NCBI GenBank assembly: GCA_031288055.1
Contig: JAITSD010000011.1
Span: 1 to 13,741 of the forward strand
Direction of reading: 5' to 3'
DNA length: 13,741 nt
Source: Candidatus Opitulatrix roisinitermitis
Lineage (GTDB): Bacteria; Actinomycetota; Actinomycetes; Actinomycetales; Bifidobacteriaceae
The number at the start of each line of letters is the position of its first letter. The stretch's first letter is position 1. Below, in pieces: positions 1-7,165 of the stretch. The notes under the pieces were generated by a model. It saw nothing but the letters and a program-made list of their open reading frames with translations. It made no database searches and was not told where the DNA came from. Made by a program: the position numbers and the translations under genes.

Positions 1-1
1 T

Positions 2-1240
2 GAAACTATAATAATTAATCAATTAGCCCAAATTAATCCAGGTAAAATTGCTATAACGGATTTAAATTATATAGCTAGAGATAACCCTTTTTTAACTGGT
101 CGATTTGACGCTTTAGAGCTAGATTTTAATAATAAAGTCACTAAAATAATTGAAATAAAAACAACTAATACTCCTCAAACTTTCTTTCCTCACCCTAGCG
201 ATACAATTCAAAAGACTAAACGGGTGTTAGAAAATATACCATTAGATTATACTCATCAATTACTTTATTATATGAAAATGGCCAATGTTTTAGAAGGTCA
301 AATAGTGGCTTTGACTAATATTTTTGATTTAACTAAAAAAGATAATGCTTATAATATTGCCAAGTTTGATATAGACAATAAAAATACTATTTCCAAATTA
401 GGTCGAGTTCGGTTCAGTCAACCTAAAAAAATTATTGATCTTTATGCTACTTGTTATTACCCAAAACTTTATGAGTTTACTTGTTTTTTGAAAAGTAATT
501 TGTCTAAAAAAGTTTCGCATATTCCTTCGGGACGATTTAGTCCTAAAAATAGTGAGGCGAAAGTTGAAGATTTAAAATTAGAATTAAATGACATTTTTCG
601 TTCTGGCAAAATAAATAAAATTGTGGCTATTGATATTGAAACTGATAGAGACCGGATTATTGAATTTGGAGCCATTGTATCAGATTTATCAGGTAATATT
701 TTATGCGAAGTTGGTCAATTGGTTGATGGCAAAAACGAATCTAGTTTATTTGGTGTGCCAGAGTTTTGGCCTTTTATAAATTATGGTGAATTAGAATATG
801 AAGGTTTACATAATATTACTCCTGTACTTATTGCTAATAAACCTTTATTTGAATATTCGGATAAATTAAAAGAAATTGTCAATTTATTATTTCAACCTAA
901 TCAAATTTTGCTTTACCATAATGCTAGTATGGAAAATGGTAAGTTTTCTTTGTGGATACCAGATTATTTTGTTAGATTAAAAAAGGGTACAATACGAGTG
1001 GTTGATTCATTGAATTATTCAAAATATTTAGATAATGTTAAAAAAGACGAAATTAAAAATAGCCAAACCAACTCAATAGTTGATATTTACCAAAATGATA
1101 CTTTGGATTCTTATGCTAAACGCTGGGGCGTTAAACCAAATTCTGAAACTGGCGATGAATTACACAGGGGTCATGATGATGCTAGAATTATGTTAGAAGT
1201 TTTTTTAAAACACAGCGGGGAAATATTAAAAGATATTTAA
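2..1240 (+). CDS. Fused PD-(D/E)XK (RecB/Cas4-like) nuclease and DEDDh exonuclease, 5'-truncated by window edge
   Basis: The frame is open from base 2, so the gene begins before the window; 412 residues are visible and a GTG at 224 is internal. Numbering from base 2, residues 33-53 carry a RecB-type nuclease core: GRFD (D36), then EIK (E51, K53), followed by a QxxxY motif (Q86, Y90). This is the metal-dependent core of RecB, AddB and Cas4 nucleases. After a linker, residues 207-400 form a DnaQ-like 3'-5' exonuclease: DIET (D211, E213), the HNA segment (306-308) with Glu311 where Asp is usual, and H388/D393 in an H-x4-D motif, which makes it DEDDh. Together this suggests a protein that processes DNA ends in repair, recombination or defence; that role is inferred. 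It is convergent with the adhesin gene. The missing N-terminus could hold a helicase or other domain. Domain calls are fairly secure and the biological role is unknown. Confidence 0.8.
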   Translation, partial: ETIIINQLAQINPGKIAITDLNYIARDNPFLTGRFDALELDFNNKVTKIIEIKTTNTPQTFFPHPSDTIQKTKRVLENIPLDYTHQLLYYMKMANVLEGQIVALTNIFDLTKKDNAYNIAKFDIDNKNTISKLGRVRFSQPKKIIDLYATCYYPKLYEFTCFLKSNLSKKVSHIPSGRFSPKNSEAKVEDLKLELNDIFRSGKINKIVAIDIETDRDRIIEFGAIVSDLSGNILCEVGQLVDGKNESSLFGVPEFWPFINYGELEYEGLHNITPVLIANKPLFEYSDKLKEIVNLLFQPNQILLYHNASMENGKFSLWIPDYFVRLKKGTIRVVDSLNYSKYLDNVKKDEIKNSQTNSIVDIYQNDTLDSYAKRWGVKPNSETGDELHRGHDDARIMLEVFLKHSGEILKDI

Positions 1241-1273
1241 AAAATATTAAGTTGATTTAATCCACAAAAATTA

Positions 1274-1293
1274 ATTTAATTAATAAATTAAAT
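1274..1293 (-). terminator. AT-only hairpin between convergent genes, possible terminator
   Basis: A perfect inverted repeat has 8-base arms (ATTTAATT and AATTAAAT) around a four-base loop. Read on the minus strand, downstream of the adhesin stop codon, it is followed by TAATTTTT, as in an intrinsic terminator. The stem has no G or C, so it is weak. It could serve both convergent genes or be chance in AT-rich DNA. Confidence 0.35.
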
Positions 1294-1310
1294 AGACTTA
1301 AGTAAACTGT

Positions 1311-4300
1311 TTATAAATTTTTGTAAGATTTTTTATTATAAATAATTTTTGCTAGACTACCTAAACTGCTAATAATTAGCCAAAATCCTAAAATCATATA
1401 TAGTTCAACACCAGTATTAGGTAATGGCGACACAGGATTTAGGGGCTTTGGCTCAGGTGGTGTTGGAGTTGGTGTTGGGCTAGGTTGTTTAATATTTACA
1501 AAAGGCTGACCGTTGTTAAAAGTCTGGATAGGTTTATCATAAGTTAAAGCTAGTGTGTCTAATCTACCAGCTAATTTCTTGTAACCACTGGGGGCTTGTT
1601 TTTCCTCAATATTCCAAGCGTCCATACATAAATTAATTGTTTTAAAAATCCCAGCTGCTGAGTCGTAATCACAAATTGCTATACCTTTATTTAAATCATC
1701 GTCAGATACTGTTTTAGGGTCAACGCAAGTTGAATAGTAATTGGGTTGACCGATATTATCAACTATTGTAAATTGTCTAGCTATACCTAGCGATGAGTTA
1801 GTTAGTGTCCAAACAGCTCCGCCTAAAAGCTGACCGTTAGCATCGCTTTTCTGCCATTCTAATTGTCCTAAAAATGGATCATTTATAAAATTATAATTCA
1901 AAATGGTGTTAACATGACAATTTGGTACTGATTCATCTGTGGCGGCACAAAAATCTATGGTTGTCAAATCTATAATGAAGCCATCTGGTGCATTAAATTC
2001 GGTAACTGTCCAAGTTCTGGTGTAGGGGGGCAAATTAGCAATGAAAAAGTAACCAGGTCTAGGGTCAGAATCACATATATTTGGCAACCAATCACCTTGA
2101 GTTGTACAAGTATAATTGGCTTGTCCAAAATTATCTTGTATAATTGCTGAATTGCCATTATTGTCGCTTATTTCAAAAGTGGCTTCGCCCAAAGGTAAAT
2201 TACTTTGCCAATTGCCACCATTAGCTAAACAATCTAGCTTTTCGGTAAACTTAGTTATAGAACAACTGTTATCTGATCTCAATTTAGTAAAGCTGAGAGT
2301 TGGTTTAATTGGTTGATTAACTATATTATCAAAAGTATAATTAGGTACGGGTGAAGTATCTGGTTGAGCACTATTAGGTTGCCCCATTTGTTTTTGAGTT
2401 ATAACTGATGGGTTTTGTGATAATTCGTAGCCAATAGGTGCAGCTGTTTCAGTTAGTGTCCAGTAATAGGCTAATTGCCCATCTAGTCCACATAAATTGC
2501 TTGGCGGATTATCAGTGAATCCGCTTTGCGACATGGAACATGGTGGTAATTGAACAGAATAATAACCTATTCTAGGATCTAAATCTTGGTTGGGATTAGA
2601 ACTTATATTTTGACAAGCTGCAGTCGATGTGGCCACGCAATCTATTATATTATTTATTTCAAGTACTGAGCCATCAGGGTTGAAAGGCTCACCTTGTCTA
2701 GCATTTCCTTGGCAGGCTTGCTCGGGATTATCTAGGCATACATCAGGGTTAACTGTTAGTGAAAAAGCACTACCTGTTAAATCAAAGTCGTCATCTGAAC
2801 TAGTGGTTCCAGCTGATGATATTTTATGCCAATTTATTATAGGATATTGAGTATTATTAAAAACTCCTAACCAAGTATATTGTGAAAGGGTTGTGTCAAA
2901 AGTCATTGGATCGGGTGAGTTTGGTTGTATAAAGCCATCTGGGGCTTGAACTTCATAAAGTAAATAAATATCCTGTCCCAAAATAATGCTAAAACCACCA
3001 GGTGCAGCATTTTGGTCTAAGCCAGTGTAATTTATATCGCCCGTATTATCAGTTATAACTATAGGACTGATACAAGTTTTATTTATGGAATCCCAATCAG
3101 TAGATTTGCAGACTTGCCAAATTGAGTTAGCTATTGGATTATGTAAATCATCGCTTTTTTCCCAAGCCGCGACGGTTGGTAAAGGTGTGTTTTCAATTCT
3201 AGTGGTTCCTGCTGTATCATCTCGTATAGTATAAAACTCGCCAACTTCAGAAGGTATATCTTCGGGCGTATTGTTAACTGTTATAAAGTTTTTATTAACT
3301 GGGCTTTCTAGACACCAGTCTTGCTGAGTATTATAATTTACACCGCATAAATTATTTGGATTTAGGGCTTGGTAACCATTTGGGGCGATAGTTTCAAAGA
3401 GTTTATAACTACCCCCGGGAATGTTAGGCACTACAAAATGACCAGGACGAGGATCTGTATCGCATAAAGTTTGTGACATAACATCAACCATACAAGTATT
3501 AGGAGCTGTGGTGCTGGAATAGTCTTTTATGGTGTAAACTTTATTAGTTTGCCCTATAGAATCGGTACCAATTAATTGAAGCTGCCATTGAGTATTGGCT
3601 AAGCTTATATTATTGGTATCAGTTTTGTTCCATTTAATAGTCGGTGAATTAGCTGAATTTGGTATACCACAAATAATTAAACCCGGTTGATTTTTGGAAA
3701 AATCACCTTCGCAGCTATGGCTAAATAAATCGTCAGATATATTAGGATTGGGTCTTAGGGTACCATCGGCTATATTATAAATCATATTTTCATTTTCCAC
3801 AGTTATAGTTATAATATTTGGAACTCGCTTATAACCTAAAGGTGCTTTAGTTTCTTGCAATTGCCAAACGCCATCATGGGGTAAAGTAACCATTAAAGAA
3901 CCTAAAGCTTTGTCAATATCGACTAAACTGCCCTCCGGCGAATTATTGTCAGATACAGAATAACTTGTTTGATTAGAGTCAGTTAAAGTCCATTGAGAAT
4001 CTTTTAAAGGCTGTCCTGTTTCATCACAAACTTTATCCCAAGCTAAATATGGCAAACGCAGATTAGTTATAGATTGATAAGTCTGGTGATTACTAAAAAA
4101 GATTGATCCAGTTTTAGCATCTTGAGTTATACCTGATTGTCCATCAAAAAAACATTGATTATCTCCGCCGGTACAAGTGGTAGTGAATGTATTAACTTTA
4201 TTGACAGTTAAAGCATAATTTACTGGTGCTGTAATTTCTGTAGCATTCATAGTTACACTGGATAAATCAGAATAAAAATCGGTAATCATAAAGTAGCCGG

Positions 4301-6611
4301 GGCGAGGATCTAAATCACATAAATTTAGATTGCCAGGGGTATTACCTTGACATTGATAATTAACTTGTCCGGTATAATCTTCAATATATCTACCAGCTTG
4401 GTAATTGGGCAAATCGGGTGATGAAATAGTCCAGGCTGAATTATCTAAGGGGTAGCCAATAGAATCAGTTTTTACCCAGGCTAGAGTTGGAGTAATTCGT
4501 TTATTGGTAAAAGCTCCCAAATCAATTGAACATTTATTATCAACTGTTACTTGAGCTGATGGAAAATATTGAGCTAAATTGCCAGTTAGGGTAACTGTTG
4601 AACCAACAGCACAGCCACCAGGTGAAAATTCAATATCTCCCTCGGGTAAGGGTGGATTTATTTGATAACCTGGAGGGGCAGAGTATTCAGCAAAGTAGTG
4701 ATTATTCGAAATAACATTATCTAAAATAACTCTAAATTGTCCGACTTGAGGATTTAAATCAGTGTAACTTTGTTCGGTTGGTTGACACCATTCATTATTG
4801 TGGTCGCAGTCGTGAATTAAAATACCGCTAGGCTGTATGTCATCTTTTATTTGCCAAATAGAATCTGGTAAAAGTACACTATTATTATCTTTATCAACTT
4901 TTGACCAAATAATTTGTGGCAGATGTTGGTCGGCAATAGTGCCAAATTCGTTCATAGGTTGTTGTAATAAAGTGGTAGATAAAGTGTTACTATTTGTGAA
5001 ATAGCCTACTGGCGGAGTTTTTTCAGATATTGTATAAGTGGTATTTATATCAGTTAGATTTTCTATAATAATAGAACCAGCCTCAGGATCCTGATCGTTT
5101 TGTAAACCAGCTGGGCAAGGTGCTGCTATACAATCAGTTATGTCAAATGAGGTGTTAGGACTGCTTATTGTAAAACTAGCCCCACCAATTAATTCGTTTG
5201 TATCAATGTCAGTTTTAGTAAAATGCATGGATGGTTGTCTATAATTAACTAGATTAGCTAAATCGTGGGTATTATTTAATTCTAAATTAGGTGTTGTCCA
5301 AATATGTTTATTGCTAAAATTATAGCCATTGGGAGCTTGAGTCTCTTCTAAAGTCCAGATGCCAGTTTCTGGCAATAACAAATTAAAACTACCTGTAACT
5401 TTATCAGTATCTTCCACCATTTCAACCACTTGTCCTAGAGTATTTCTACACTCACCTGCACCGTTATCAACTATCGCACAGGTAACATTAGAATTTGCAA
5501 TAGTAAATGTGGCTCCTGCAAGTAAATTATCTGAACTATCAACCTTTTTAAAGGTCACTCGAGGATTTTGCTGTATTTTTTGATTAACTATTTGTCCGTA
5601 AGTGACATTTGTGTTCCATAAATCTAAATAGACTTGTTTTGTGTTAGTGGACAACTCATAGCCATTAGGAGCTTGTCTTTCCATTAAATTCCAAGTACCA
5701 AAGCCATCAGCTAATATTGAATTAATTTTAAAATAACCACTCCTAGGATCTTTATCTTGAAAAGCATCGCAATCTTGTTGTTGACAGTCTTTAATATTGG
5801 TAATACTTTGATTGGCTGTTGGATTAACCATATCCCAAATTGAATTGCCTAAATGTTCGCCATCAGCATTGATTTTTTCCCAGGTCACGATAGTTGGTAT
5901 AGGATAGTTAATAAAAGCTCCAAAGTTCCAGCCGTTTATGGGGTTAATAGGATTCCATGATGAGTTAGGATAATAATATAAAGAATCGGTTCTAACTACG
6001 CCAGATAATTGAGGTATATTTGAATTTTCTGCTACGCAAGGGTTTTGATTAGTTGAAACTTCATTTGCCCCATTACATTGAGTGGCATTTTGATTATAAG
6101 AATAAGAATTAACTGGATAAAGAGCAGTTGTGCCAAGCGGTGCGTTTATTTCCCACAATCTATAAACATAATCTTGAGCCTCAGTGGAATTATTTCTAGA
6201 AATTTTAAAAGCGCCACATCTGGAATCAACATCGCCACCACTATTATCCATAATTGTTTGTTGTGATCCTTGTTGTGATTGTGTGCTGTTCCAATTAGCC
6301 TGCGTGGCTATAAGTAAAAAAGTCGCACCACAAACATGTTTATAACCAGGTCTGTAAATATCGGCATAAGTTGGATTGTCACTTTCAGAATTTGTGGGGT
6401 CGACCTCAATTTTTTCCCAGCGTAAATCTCCCGAATTATCAATATAGGAACCCTGAATAACTGAATAATTTACATTATCTGGTAAAGGTGGACCGCCATC
6501 GTCATAAGATAAAGTTTTAATATTTTCAGCATAGGATATGGCTGGAATTAAACTTATAATTAATGCCAAGCTAACTATTGTTATTAATAAAAGATGGCTT
6601 GACCTTCTCAC
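1311..6611 (-). CDS. Giant LPXTG-anchored surface protein with twelve CnaB/SpaA-like modules
   Basis: The 1766-residue protein is exported and probably sortase-anchored to the wall. It has a signal peptide (two Arg, hydrophobic core, likely cleavage after SYA at residue 28), twelve diverged prealbumin-like (CnaB/SpaA) modules at about residues 63-1700, a Pro/Thr stalk (1711-1727), LPNTG (1730-1734), a hydrophobic segment and a Lys-containing tail. Each module opens with [W/F]xK (Lys 67, 246, 356, 466, 571, 714, 860, 996, 1152, 1263, 1443, 1588) and closes with E-x-x-[A/P]P, usually followed by GY or GF (Glu 154 to Glu 1670). These are the expected Lys and catalytic acid of intramolecular isopeptide bonds, and an Asn often follows in the last strand. 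The start is GTG: an in-frame stop lies two codons upstream, and no Shine-Dalgarno is visible. No sortase gene is present here. The role is probably adhesin or stalk; the ligand is unknown. Confidence 0.9.
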   Translation of the reverse strand: MRRSSHLLLITIVSLALIISLIPAISYAENIKTLSYDDGGPPLPDNVNYSVIQGSYIDNSGDLRWEKIEVDPTNSESDNPTYADIYRPGYKHVCGATFLLIATQANWNSTQSQQGSQQTIMDNSGGDVDSRCGAFKISRNNSTEAQDYVYRLWEINAPLGTTALYPVNSYSYNQNATQCNGANEVSTNQNPCVAENSNIPQLSGVVRTDSLYYYPNSSWNPINPINGWNFGAFINYPIPTIVTWEKINADGEHLGNSIWDMVNPTANQSITNIKDCQQQDCDAFQDKDPRSGYFKINSILADGFGTWNLMERQAPNGYELSTNTKQVYLDLWNTNVTYGQIVNQKIQQNPRVTFKKVDSSDNLLAGATFTIANSNVTCAIVDNGAGECRNTLGQVVEMVEDTDKVTGSFNLLLPETGIWTLEETQAPNGYNFSNKHIWTTPNLELNNTHDLANLVNYRQPSMHFTKTDIDTNELIGGASFTISSPNTSFDITDCIAAPCPAGLQNDQDPEAGSIIIENLTDINTTYTISEKTPPVGYFTNSNTLSTTLLQQPMNEFGTIADQHLPQIIWSKVDKDNNSVLLPDSIWQIKDDIQPSGILIHDCDHNNEWCQPTEQSYTDLNPQVGQFRVILDNVISNNHYFAEYSAPPGYQINPPLPEGDIEFSPGGCAVGSTVTLTGNLAQYFPSAQVTVDNKCSIDLGAFTNKRITPTLAWVKTDSIGYPLDNSAWTISSPDLPNYQAGRYIEDYTGQVNYQCQGNTPGNLNLCDLDPRPGYFMITDFYSDLSSVTMNATEITAPVNYALTVNKVNTFTTTCTGGDNQCFFDGQSGITQDAKTGSIFFSNHQTYQSITNLRLPYLAWDKVCDETGQPLKDSQWTLTDSNQTSYSVSDNNSPEGSLVDIDKALGSLMVTLPHDGVWQLQETKAPLGYKRVPNIITITVENENMIYNIADGTLRPNPNISDDLFSHSCEGDFSKNQPGLIICGIPNSANSPTIKWNKTDTNNISLANTQWQLQLIGTDSIGQTNKVYTIKDYSSTTAPNTCMVDVMSQTLCDTDPRPGHFVVPNIPGGSYKLFETIAPNGYQALNPNNLCGVNYNTQQDWCLESPVNKNFITVNNTPEDIPSEVGEFYTIRDDTAGTTRIENTPLPTVAAWEKSDDLHNPIANSIWQVCKSTDWDSINKTCISPIVITDNTGDINYTGLDQNAAPGGFSIILGQDIYLLYEVQAPDGFIQPNSPDPMTFDTTLSQYTWLGVFNNTQYPIINWHKISSAGTTSSDDDFDLTGSAFSLTVNPDVCLDNPEQACQGNARQGEPFNPDGSVLEINNIIDCVATSTAACQNISSNPNQDLDPRIGYYSVQLPPCSMSQSGFTDNPPSNLCGLDGQLAYYWTLTETAAPIGYELSQNPSVITQKQMGQPNSAQPDTSPVPNYTFDNIVNQPIKPTLSFTKLRSDNSCSITKFTEKLDCLANGGNWQSNLPLGEATFEISDNNGNSAIIQDNFGQANYTCTTQGDWLPNICDSDPRPGYFFIANLPPYTRTWTVTEFNAPDGFIIDLTTIDFCAATDESVPNCHVNTILNYNFINDPFLGQLEWQKSDANGQLLGGAVWTLTNSSLGIARQFTIVDNIGQPNYYSTCVDPKTVSDDDLNKGIAICDYDSAAGIFKTINLCMDAWNIEEKQAPSGYKKLAGRLDTLALTYDKPIQTFNNGQPFVNIKQPSPTPTPTPPEPKPLNPVSPLPNTGVELYMILGFWLIISSLGSLAKIIYNKKSYKNL
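1410..1424 (-). other. Codons for LPNTG sortase sorting motif
   Basis: These five codons encode LPNTG at residues 1730-1734. A Pro/Thr-rich stretch precedes them, and a membrane-spanning segment and a Lys-containing tail follow, which is the complete three-part cell-wall sorting signal. A class A-type or pilin-type sortase encoded elsewhere would cleave between Thr and Gly. Confidence 0.85.
1512..6425 (-). repeat. Twelve diverged CnaB-like protein modules
   Basis: The period is 105-180 residues between module lysines. A shared pattern runs through every module: [W/F]xK, then an SxW or G-A-x-F strand, often a Cys pair, then D-x-[D/N/S/A] followed by G-x-[F/Y/I/L], then E-x-x-[A/P]P. The clearest copies of the mid-module motif read D-x-DPR-x-G (residues 286, 766, 1051, 1343 and 1514). 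DNA-level identity is low, so the duplications are old or the copies have been diversified. Confidence 0.8.
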
Positions 6612-6651
6612 AGTTTAATTCTAGAAAATAAAATTTTTAAAAAATAGTTTA

Positions 6652-6679
6652 ATTTTACACTATAATAAAAAGGTAACAA
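6652..6679 (-). promoter_or_regulatory. Candidate promoter for the surface-protein gene
   Basis: On the minus strand TTGTTA (bases 6679-6674) and TAAAAT (bases 6657-6652) resemble -35 and -10 boxes with a 16-base spacer. They would place the transcript start about 35 bases before the GTG start. The box sequences are seen; their function is inferred. Confidence 0.4.
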
Positions 6680-6691
6680 AAATAGTATGCT
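6661..6691 (+). promoter_or_regulatory. rpsO: Candidate -10 elements for the rpsO transcript
   Basis: TATAAT at 6661-6666 is a perfect -10 hexamer, and TATGCT at 6686-6691 is a second possibility. Neither has a convincing -35 box at the usual distance. Both lie in the same stretch as the opposite-strand adhesin promoter, so the two transcripts would start from overlapping DNA. Confidence 0.3.
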
Positions 6692-6703
6692 AAACTAAAA
6701 TTA

Positions 6704-6769
6704 GTCGTGTACCGACCATGGAGTGTATGAAATTAAACAGTTAATTTCGCTGTGCAGCAATTTGAAGGA
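6704..6769 (+). promoter_or_regulatory. Structured rpsO leader, candidate S15 autoregulatory RNA, with Shine-Dalgarno
   Basis: Three structural elements lie just before rpsO. The first is GTCG/CGAC at 6704-6716 with a five-base loop. The second is a perfect 8-base-pair hairpin at 6729-6748 (arms GAAATTAA and TTAATTTC, loop ACAG). The third is CTGT at 6750-6753, which can pair with that loop as an alternative to the hairpin. The Shine-Dalgarno GAAGGA (6764-6769) follows, 8 bases before the ATG. S15 represses its own mRNA through leader structures in several bacterial groups, so autoregulation is plausible here but not shown. Confidence 0.45.
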
Positions 6770-6777
6770 TAAATTTT

Positions 6778-7047
6778 ATGGTATTAGAAACTAAAACAAA
6801 AAAAGGCATAATAGATAAATATGCCACCGGTAAAAGTGATACGGGTTCGCCTGAAGTTCAAATTGCTTTATTGTCTCAAAGAATAGCAGATTTAACAGAA
6901 CATTTAAAGGTTCATAAACATGATAATCACTCTCGTAGAGGTTTGCTTATGTTAGTTGGTAAAAGACGACGACTATTAGATTATTTGTCTAATATTGACA
7001 TTAAGCGTTATAGGTCAATAGTAAAAAATTTAAGTTTAAGACATTAA
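6778..7047 (+). CDS. rpsO: 30S ribosomal protein S15
   Basis: The 89-residue product has the usual S15 length and near-canonical sequence. DTGSPEVQIALL (21-32) is followed by LTEHLK (39-44) and HSRRGLL (51-57). His42, Asp49 and Ser52 correspond to the residues that contact the 16S rRNA three-way junction in the E. coli protein. S15 is a primary binder of the central domain of 16S rRNA and nucleates assembly of the 30S platform. The ATG start has a good Shine-Dalgarno at 6764-6769. It is first in a row with pnp and the RNase J gene, the classic rpsO-pnp order, which points to co-transcription. The leader hairpins upstream suggest feedback by S15 itself. Confidence 0.98.
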   Translation: MVLETKTKKGIIDKYATGKSDTGSPEVQIALLSQRIADLTEHLKVHKHDNHSRRGLLMLVGKRRRLLDYLSNIDIKRYRSIVKNLSLRH

Positions 7048-7100
7048 TTTTTAATTATTTTAAAGAATTGGTTTTAATTTCTATAAGGCAAAGTTTAAGT

Positions 7101-7119
7101 CTTCAAGAAGGTCTTGAAG
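7101..7119 (+). other. Perfect hairpin in the rpsO-pnp intergenic region
   Basis: The arms CTTCAAGA and TCTTGAAG pair over 8 bases around the loop AGG. No T-run follows, so it does not look like an intrinsic terminator. It sits 46 bases before the pnp start. In E. coli an RNase III-cut stem in the pnp leader lets PNPase repress its own synthesis, and this hairpin could play a similar processing role; that is inference. Confidence 0.5.
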
Positions 7120-7155
7120 CTAGTTGAAAAGTTCAGCTAATAGAATATATAAATT

Positions 7156-7162
7156 GAGGAGA
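7156..7162 (+). promoter_or_regulatory. Shine-Dalgarno that fixes the pnp start
   Basis: GAGGAGA lies 3 bases before the ATG at 7166. The only earlier in-frame start, TTG at 7124, has no such element and would add 14 residues not expected in PNPase. The ATG is therefore chosen. Confidence 0.8.
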
Positions 7163-7165
7163 ATC

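Noticed and set aside
2629..2850. Small plus-strand frames inside the adhesin gene (also at 2116-2316, 5359-5583 and 6078-6266)
   Set aside because: They lie entirely opposite a strongly supported long gene, have no ribosome-binding sites and show low-complexity, unrecognisable products.
1512..6425. CRISPR array or DNA-level tandem repeats in the adhesin region
   Set aside because: The repetition is at protein level with long, variable periods and low DNA identity; there are no short identical repeats with regular spacers.
7124..7165. TTG at 7124 as the start of pnp, adding 14 residues
   Set aside because: No Shine-Dalgarno precedes it, it follows closely on the intergenic hairpin, and the ATG at 7166 has GAGGAGA immediately upstream and gives the normal PNPase N-terminus.
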